From: Heterocephalus glaber
Lineage: Eukaryota; Chordata; Mammalia; Rodentia; Bathyergidae
Assembly: GCF_000247695.1 (NCBI RefSeq)
Contig: NW_004624734.1
Span: 8,635,218-8,699,217, forward strand
DNA length: 64,000 nt
Direction: 5' to 3'
Below the pieces are notes generated by a model. The model had not been told where the DNA came from, ran no database searches, and saw nothing but the letters and a program-made list of their open reading frames with translations. Shown here piece by piece: positions 59,701 through 64,000 of this stretch (its first letter is position 1; each line of letters opens with the position of its first letter). The translations under genes were made by a program, and so were the position numbers.

Positions 59701-60390
59701 TAACCTAGGCTGGTCTGGAACTTGGGATTCTTCTGTCTCAGCCTCCCAGGTACTTGGAGTACAAGTATGCACCACCATGCCTGGATCATCCCTCTCTTAT
59801 TTCATGAAATCTCTTTTCAAATCTTGCATCCATCTACTATACAGTTTTGAGAGTTCTTTACAGAGTCTCTTTATAAGTCCTATGTCAGATACATTTCTCT
59901 TTCACTAGAATTCTACTGCCAATACTTGGGCAAAGTTTAAGCCAAGGCTTCGTGAGCAACTCTACACTTCTTGTTATTTTGAGTACACTCAAGTATTTTT
60001 AGTTTTCCGGGTGGTAAAATGTATTTATTTTCCAATTACTAATATTATCTCTCAAGAACTTTTGAAGAATATATTATTATGAAGTGGCAAACATCATATT
60101 TATAATTTTTAACTAAATATTCATTGAGTGCTCTTGTCTACTTGCTCCATAGTTCAAGGAAATTTAGTAGATTATAAAGTCATTTAAAAGTTTTAATATC
60201 ATTAAAGAGGGAAGAAAAATCTGAAACATTACATAGAGCCTGTGCGTCACACGGAGCATGCAAGAAACACGATGGACAGAAAGCTGTACCTAGATCACTC
60301 CCAAGTCCTCCTGAACTTGTGGTCGGCCTTTCACAAGGCTGTGAAGCCTGTCCTGGTGGATCTGTCTGCTGCTGCTGCTGCTGCTGCTGT
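50780..60390 (-). CDS. ATXN3: ATXN3 (ataxin-3), last two coding exons and 3'UTR; 5' part outside window
   Basis: Ataxin-3 is a Josephin-family cysteine deubiquitinase with C-terminal ubiquitin-interacting motifs and a polyglutamine tract (family knowledge). The window holds only the C-terminus: the polyQ exon 60290-60390 and the terminal exon 55194-55288, separated by a 5.0 kb intron (55289-60289), then a long 3'UTR. The Josephin domain and first two UIMs are right of 64000. The phases join correctly (LGSDL|GDSMSEEDML). The gene lies upstream of TRIP11 in the same orientation, as in human. Confidence 0.95.
50796..50801 (-). terminator. ATXN3: Candidate distal ATXN3 poly(A) signal
   Basis: AATAAA on the minus strand within TATTAAATAAAGAGAATG. 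It is about 4.4 kb after the stop and is followed by a transition to SINE-rich intergenic sequence. Cleavage is expected near 50775-50785. Confidence 0.65.
52769..52910 (+). repeat. B1 SINE within ATXN3 3'UTR
   Basis: 5'-truncated B1 with internal duplication (GAGGCCAGCCTGTGCTACAC) and long A tail. It is antisense to the ATXN3 transcript. Confidence 0.86.
53484..53632 (+). repeat. B1 SINE within ATXN3 3'UTR
   Basis: GGGGCAGGCATGGTAGCCCA ... GACCCTGTGTCAAAAAAA. Full-length B1 with the two-part AGTTCAAGG duplication. Confidence 0.92.
55194..55288 (-). CDS. ATXN3: ATXN3 terminal coding exon (exon 11) with UIM3 and stop
   Basis: 95 nt from acceptor CCAACAG|GTGATT to TAA at 55196-55194. It reads GDSMSEEDMLQAAVTMSLET and ends LKTEGKK. 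The block EEDMLQAAVTMSLE fits the ubiquitin-interacting motif (acidic run, central Ala, Ser four residues later). This is the long, UIM3-containing C-terminus. Confidence 0.96.
55362..55435 (+). repeat. ID SINE with internal deletion
   Basis: GGACTGGGGATTTAGCTCAC TGCCTGCCTCACAAGCGC: about ten bases after the A box are missing. Confidence 0.9.
56020..56125 (+). repeat. ID-like SINE
   Basis: GGGTGGTTCAGTGGTAGGGC ... GTCCCCAGCACTGC then (AAAC)n tail. Confidence 0.72.
56580..56690 (+). repeat. B1 SINE
   Basis: GAGCTGGCATGGTGGTGCAC GCCTGTGGTCCCAG ... TCTCAAAAAAATAAAA. Confidence 0.85.
59200..59630 (+). repeat. LTR-like interspersed repeat, copy A
   Basis: Starts near TTGTGTCAACTTGAGTAAG and ends CTGTTTCTCTAGTAAGTACTG ACTGATAAA. 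Shares wording along its length with 63345-63788. Family uncertain; it could be a solo LTR or a non-autonomous element. Confidence 0.65.
59650..59790 (-). repeat. B1 SINE
   Basis: Reversed B1: GAGACAGGGTCTCACTATGT ... GTATGCACCACCATGCCTGG. Confidence 0.92.
60290..60390 (-). CDS. ATXN3: ATXN3 polyglutamine exon (exon 10)
   Basis: 101 nt after acceptor TTTCAG|. The first base completes the Lys codon of ...FEK, then come eight CAG codons (60389-60366) followed by ACA. The exon continues TDPPGQASQPCERPTTSSGG LGSDL and ends at CTAG|GTACAG. The repeat has no CAA or AAG interruption. The flank PCERP.TSSG.LGSDL is diagnostic of ataxin-3. Confidence 0.96.
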
Positions 60391-61206
60391 CTGAAACATT
60401 CAAAAGTGATGTACATTAGAAAAACAAAACTTAAGGATAAACATACCACAGAAAACCTATTCTCATAGAAAATAAACTGCCTCACAAACCAAAATAGTCA
60501 TTGGCACAAACAACACAAAAGGTGACAAGAATAGTCTGATAATTAAAAGTATAAAAAAATAAAATATCAATAGTACAGAAGTGTTCATCCTAGGAAATCT
60601 AGACATAAAATTTAAATGTATCAGATAAATGAAGAAGTAGTTATTTTCACCACAAAATAACTTTCTGTCAGTAAAGATTCACTGGTAATTCTTATGGAAA
60701 CAAGTGCTGGTTTACAGATCCTTGATGGTTTTAGAAACCACTGAAAAGCACCTTTGAGAAGATAAAACATCTCAAATTACCATGAAAGTTTATGCACTAT
60801 TTCCATGGCTTGCTCTTTCTTGTTATTAAGATCTGAGCTTACATATCTCCCCAAAGATGCCCCTCCTGGCCAACCCACCTAAGATAGGCACTTGGTTTTC
60901 TATCTCTACTTCATTTTCATTCTCAGCATAAACTCATCACCATCTGATATTCTTCTGTTCAGCTTCCTATTTAGGGTATAAGCTAAAAGAAGCACAAACC
61001 TTTTATTGTTTATCTGTTTCTTCAGTGCCTAAAACCATGCATGTCACATGGCAGCTATTCACTAGATACTTGTTGAATTAAAGAGATGAGAACAACACAT
61101 CATCAAGTGTCAGCAGTATTTATTATATTAAATTCCTCTATGTTTAAAAAGAAGTATCAAAGAATATACATTTTAAAACATTTAAACATAGCAGTCATTA
61201 TGAAAA
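60391..61206. other. ATXN3 intron upstream of the polyQ exon
   Basis: The acceptor (GAATGTTTCAG|A) ends at 60391. No other ATXN3 exon or repeat recognised here. Confidence 0.6.
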
Positions 61207-61350
61207 ACTGCAGGAATGAAGCTAGGTGCAGTGGCAGCTACCTGCAGTCTCAGTTACCTGGGAGGCTAAGGCACAAGAACTGCTTAAGCACAGGAACTGG
61301 GGATCAGGCTGAGCAACACAGCAAGATCCCATTTCAACAAATAAACAGCC
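61207..61350 (+). repeat. 7SL-derived SINE
   Basis: GCTAGGTGCAGTGGCAGCTA CCTGCAGTCTCAG ... AGCAAGATCCCATTTCAA; diverged. Confidence 0.75.
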
Positions 61351-61389
61351 ATGCAGAAGTGTATCATGGAATTTAGAAAATATACACAG

Positions 61390-61590
61390 AGAGTCGGGTG
61401 TAGTAGTGCACAACTCTAACTACAGCTACTTAGAAGACGGAGGCAGGTTCGAGGCAACTCTGGGCCACCTAATGAGACCCTATCTCAAAATAAAACTTAA
61501 AAAAGCATTAGGGATGCAGCTCAGCACTAGCGCACTTGCCAAGCGTGTGAGAGGCCCTGAGTTCAATCACTAGTAATGGCAAAAAAAAAA
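61390..61590 (+). repeat. B1-ID dimeric SINE
   Basis: B1 half (GGGTGTAGTAGTGCACAACT ... GACCCTATCTCAAAATAAAA), then ID half (AGGGATGCAGCTCAGCACTA ... GAGTTCAATCACTAG) and A tail. Confidence 0.83.
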
Positions 61591-61993
61591 GGCAAAGCAA
61601 AGCGGATTGAAGAGGAGCAGAAAGGAGAGAGGAAAGATACATATACACGGAAGCACTGAAACATGGTAAAAAATAATTCAAGTTATTCCCAAATGATTCA
61701 GAAATGTCTCCAACTAATGGATAATGTTGGTGAAGGGTACCAAAGGGTATAAGGAGCTCTGTGTACTACTTCTGCTTTTATGTAAGTTGAAACATGTATT
61801 AGTTCATATACTATACAAACACAGAAAACTAAAAAAACCTTATAAACAGCTGACAATCTGAGAAGTCAGAGCCTTAAAAAAAATAAGGATTTAAAAGGAA
61901 TCCAAACTTTTAAACTACCAGCAACATGAGTAATAGTATAGCACTTTTCTTCCCCCACAGTCCCTCTCAATATTGAGTTTTAAAAGTAAGCAA

Positions 61994-62097
61994 GTGGGCT
62001 GAGGATTTAGCTCAGTGGTTTCGCCACCTGACTTGCAAGTGCAAGGACCCGAGTTCAATCCCCGGTACCAAAAAAAAATAAATAATAAAAAATAAAT
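61994..62097 (+). repeat. ID SINE
   Basis: ID with (AAAT)n tail and perfect 12-bp target duplication AAAAGTAAGCAA at 61982-61993 and 62098-62109. Confidence 0.95.
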
Positions 62098-62489
62098 AAA
62101 AGTAAGCAAACGACAAAAAACTTCGCCAGTGGGAATGACAATCTCCCCTGCTGGTCTGAGCTAGAATACCATGGCACAGGTGTAAGACACGGTGTGAACA
62201 GTCAATGGTGCATACACAGACAGTACACTATGCTCCCTCTAGCCAACCTTGCCTCTGGAACATGGGAGGAAGAAGATAAACTGAGTTATGGGGAATTCCT
62301 GGCACTCTATGCAAGAATACATGCCAGAATAGAAGGTAGAGGTGAGATCGCAACTTCAGAGGGATTACATTTAGTCTAATTTTTACCTTTTTTTTCTTTA
62401 CTAGTTTATTAGTAGAAAATAACAATACATATTTATGGGGTTTTTCTACTTTTAATTTATGAAAGTTGAAAAGCAAATCTTTTTTAAAA

Positions 62490-62645
62490 GATTTTTTTGG
62501 TTCATTTGAGACAAGGTCTTGCTCTGTAGTTCAGGCTGGTCTTGAACTAACTATGTAGCTCAGGCTGATCTTAAACCCATGGCAATCCTCCTGCCTCAGC
62601 CTCCTGAGTGCTGGGATTACAGGCAAACTCCACCATGCCTGACAT
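62490..62645 (-). repeat. B1 SINE
   Basis: Reversed full-length B1: GAGACAAGGTCTTGCTCTGT ... GTGCTGGGATTACAGGC, internal duplication present. Confidence 0.92.
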
Positions 62646-62987
62646 AAAGTAAATCAACTGCCACTTTTGAATCAGTTTTAATACCTTCCAGCTTTGATGA
62701 CACCAAGAAAGTCTATCCCCACTGTTTGTTCTAATGTACTTTCTAGTATTACAGACGTTGAAAAGCTAGTCTGCATGGCTTGGACTCCTTGACAGACAGG
62801 GTTCTGGTTATAAAGGAATCATTCACATGAGAGCTAAACGGCAGAAACAAGGCAAATCTTCCTGCAAAACCATGGTGATCCAGTGCTTGAATCCCACTTC
62901 ACGGCAGACTTTATGCTCCCAGGTCTAGACAACTCTGGCACTGGCCCAGGATCACAGATATAGCAGTGTTCTTAAACCTGATATAGC

Positions 62988-63179
62988 CAGTGATGGGGAA
63001 CCTTTTAGAGACGAGGGCCCAAACTGCAACCCCAAATCCACTTACTTATTGGAAAGTGCCAACACTGCAATTAAATCTGAATACTGGGTTTTAGTTTAGA
63101 AAAAACAACTCATACATTAACATCTTTTGTCTTAAAAGAAAAACACTATAACACCCATGCCATAGAGTCACCACCACTG
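62988..63179 (+). mobile_element. 192-bp hAT-type MITE
   Basis: Starts CAGTGATGGGGAACCTTTTA and ends GCCATAGAGTCACCACCACTG. The same termini occur in the shorter elements at 38727 and 49977. No clear 8-bp target duplication. Confidence 0.65.
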
Positions 63180-63344
63180 TACCAATTCCCTATCATCCCG
63201 ACTACACAACAGTGTCCCAAGTCTTCCTCCAAGTTGGGCTGTGGTACTCTGGAGGGCTGATCTTGAACACCACCTCCTGCTTTTCCTAAGACTATAGAGC
63301 TCTTAATTTCTGTACTAAATACTTTTCTGCTTAAACACCCTGTG

Positions 63345-63788
63345 AAGGTTTATTGTGTCAACTTGAGAAATTTGGCTAAGAGAAGCTGAACTAAATAAGC
63401 TTAGCAATTCCACACCCTATGGAGTGGGGATCCTGGATGGTATAAAGGGGAAATGAGGAAGGACAGATCTGTTTTCTGTTCCTTCGGAGGACCTCCAGTC
63501 TTCACCATGGACATCATTTCCTGGCTTCCGGCGAGGATCCTTCAGCCTTCTGGTGTACTCTTCAGCCTTGCAGCACAGACCCATAGGCCTCCTGATACAG
63601 ACTCCCACAGAACATGCAGTGAGCTCCAGACCTTTGACTAAATCCTCCGGTCTCCAGTATGCAAAGACCCTCTGCACTCCTCCTCATCCGACTCTGGGTG
63701 GCCACTGTAAGCCAATCTTGTAAATTCAATGTATTTATTTGTGTATCTTGTGTTATATCTGTTTCTCTAGTAAATACTGACTGATATA
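63345..63788 (+). repeat. LTR-like interspersed repeat, copy B
   Basis: TTTATTGTGTCAACTTGAG ... CAGTCTTCACCATGGACATC ... CTGTTTCTCTAGTAAATACTG ACTGATATA. Same family and orientation as 59200-59630. Confidence 0.65.
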
Positions 63789-64000
63789 CACCCCTAGTAG
63801 TTTCTGTTTCTTGAACTGAACTGAACCTCATAAACTATGCCATGTCACAGAAATGATGGCTCCAGTATTAGGCAATCAAAAAGTCACAGCAGTCCATGCC
63901 CTTGAAGACAGTATTTGTATCCTTCCTCACTGGTTAGCACTATGCTTTTCATAACAGAAAGGATCTGCATCATTTTAACATACCTCTGAGAATACAGTAA

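Larger units (their letters stand above)
55490..60060 (-). mobile_element. Old LINE-1 (L1M-like) remnants in the ATXN3 intron, interrupted
   Basis: Several segments read as a reversed ancient L1: 55490-55760 (3'UTR-like, TATGACTTCTTTCACTCAGC), 56290-56560 (GTAAACACCCAGGAATG, CTGGGTCATATGG), 56820-58290, 58740-59190 (CCAAACTGTTTTCCAAAGTT, GATGTGTAGTGTTATC) and 59795-60060. Younger SINEs and an LTR-like repeat interrupt it. Order and boundaries are approximate. The 166-codon open frame at 57778-58278 falls inside it. Confidence 0.55.

Noticed and set aside
61986..64000. Search for further ATXN3 exons (the exon before the polyQ exon)
   Set aside because: I looked for the conserved SEELRKRREAYFEK region on the minus strand up to 64000 and did not find it. 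It must lie beyond the right edge.

Overview
This is vertebrate nuclear DNA from a rodent. The repeats are the giveaway: 7SL-derived B1 SINEs, tRNA-Ala-like ID SINEs with A- and B-box remnants, fused B1-ID dimers, and decayed LINE-1 copies. The abundance of B1-ID dimers and the particular ID head point away from mouse/rat and towards a squirrel-like or beaver/kangaroo-rat-like lineage, but the sequence alone does not fix the species. A run of 400 Ns (40161-40560) shows it is a draft assembly.

Two protein-coding genes are present, both on the minus strand. TRIP11 (GMAP-210, a cis-Golgi golgin) fills positions 1 to 47082. Fifteen coding exons, from the start codon in exon 1 (46944-47082) to exon 15 (1153-1241), can be placed at base resolution with consistent splice phases. 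Together they give 5091 coding bases, or 1697 codons, of a protein of about 1980 residues. The C-terminal exons lie beyond the left edge. Exon 11 (11664-14660) alone encodes 999 residues of coiled coil. Upstream lies a CpG-rich promoter (about 47040-47860).

About 3.7 kb further right is the 3' end of ATXN3 (ataxin-3 deubiquitinase): a roughly 4.4 kb 3'UTR ending at a poly(A) signal at 50796-50801, the last coding exon (55194-55288), a 5 kb intron, and the polyglutamine exon (60290-60390) with eight uninterrupted CAG codons. The order TRIP11-ATXN3, both in the same orientation, matches the mammalian arrangement (human 14q32).

The rest is intronic and intergenic repeat. It includes a nearly complete but dead L1 (about 28740-34612) that carries four SINE insertions and a DNA-transposon-like insertion; an ACAD8 processed pseudogene (about 8240-9592); a mariner-like element with terminal inverted repeats and a transposase remnant (28051-28415); three short hAT-type MITEs; and an intronic tandem duplication (about 45088-46030). 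I saw no undescribed gene system. The items most worth a second look are the DNA transposon relics, a probable moved splice acceptor and an in-frame repeat in TRIP11, and the short pure CAG tract in ATXN3.
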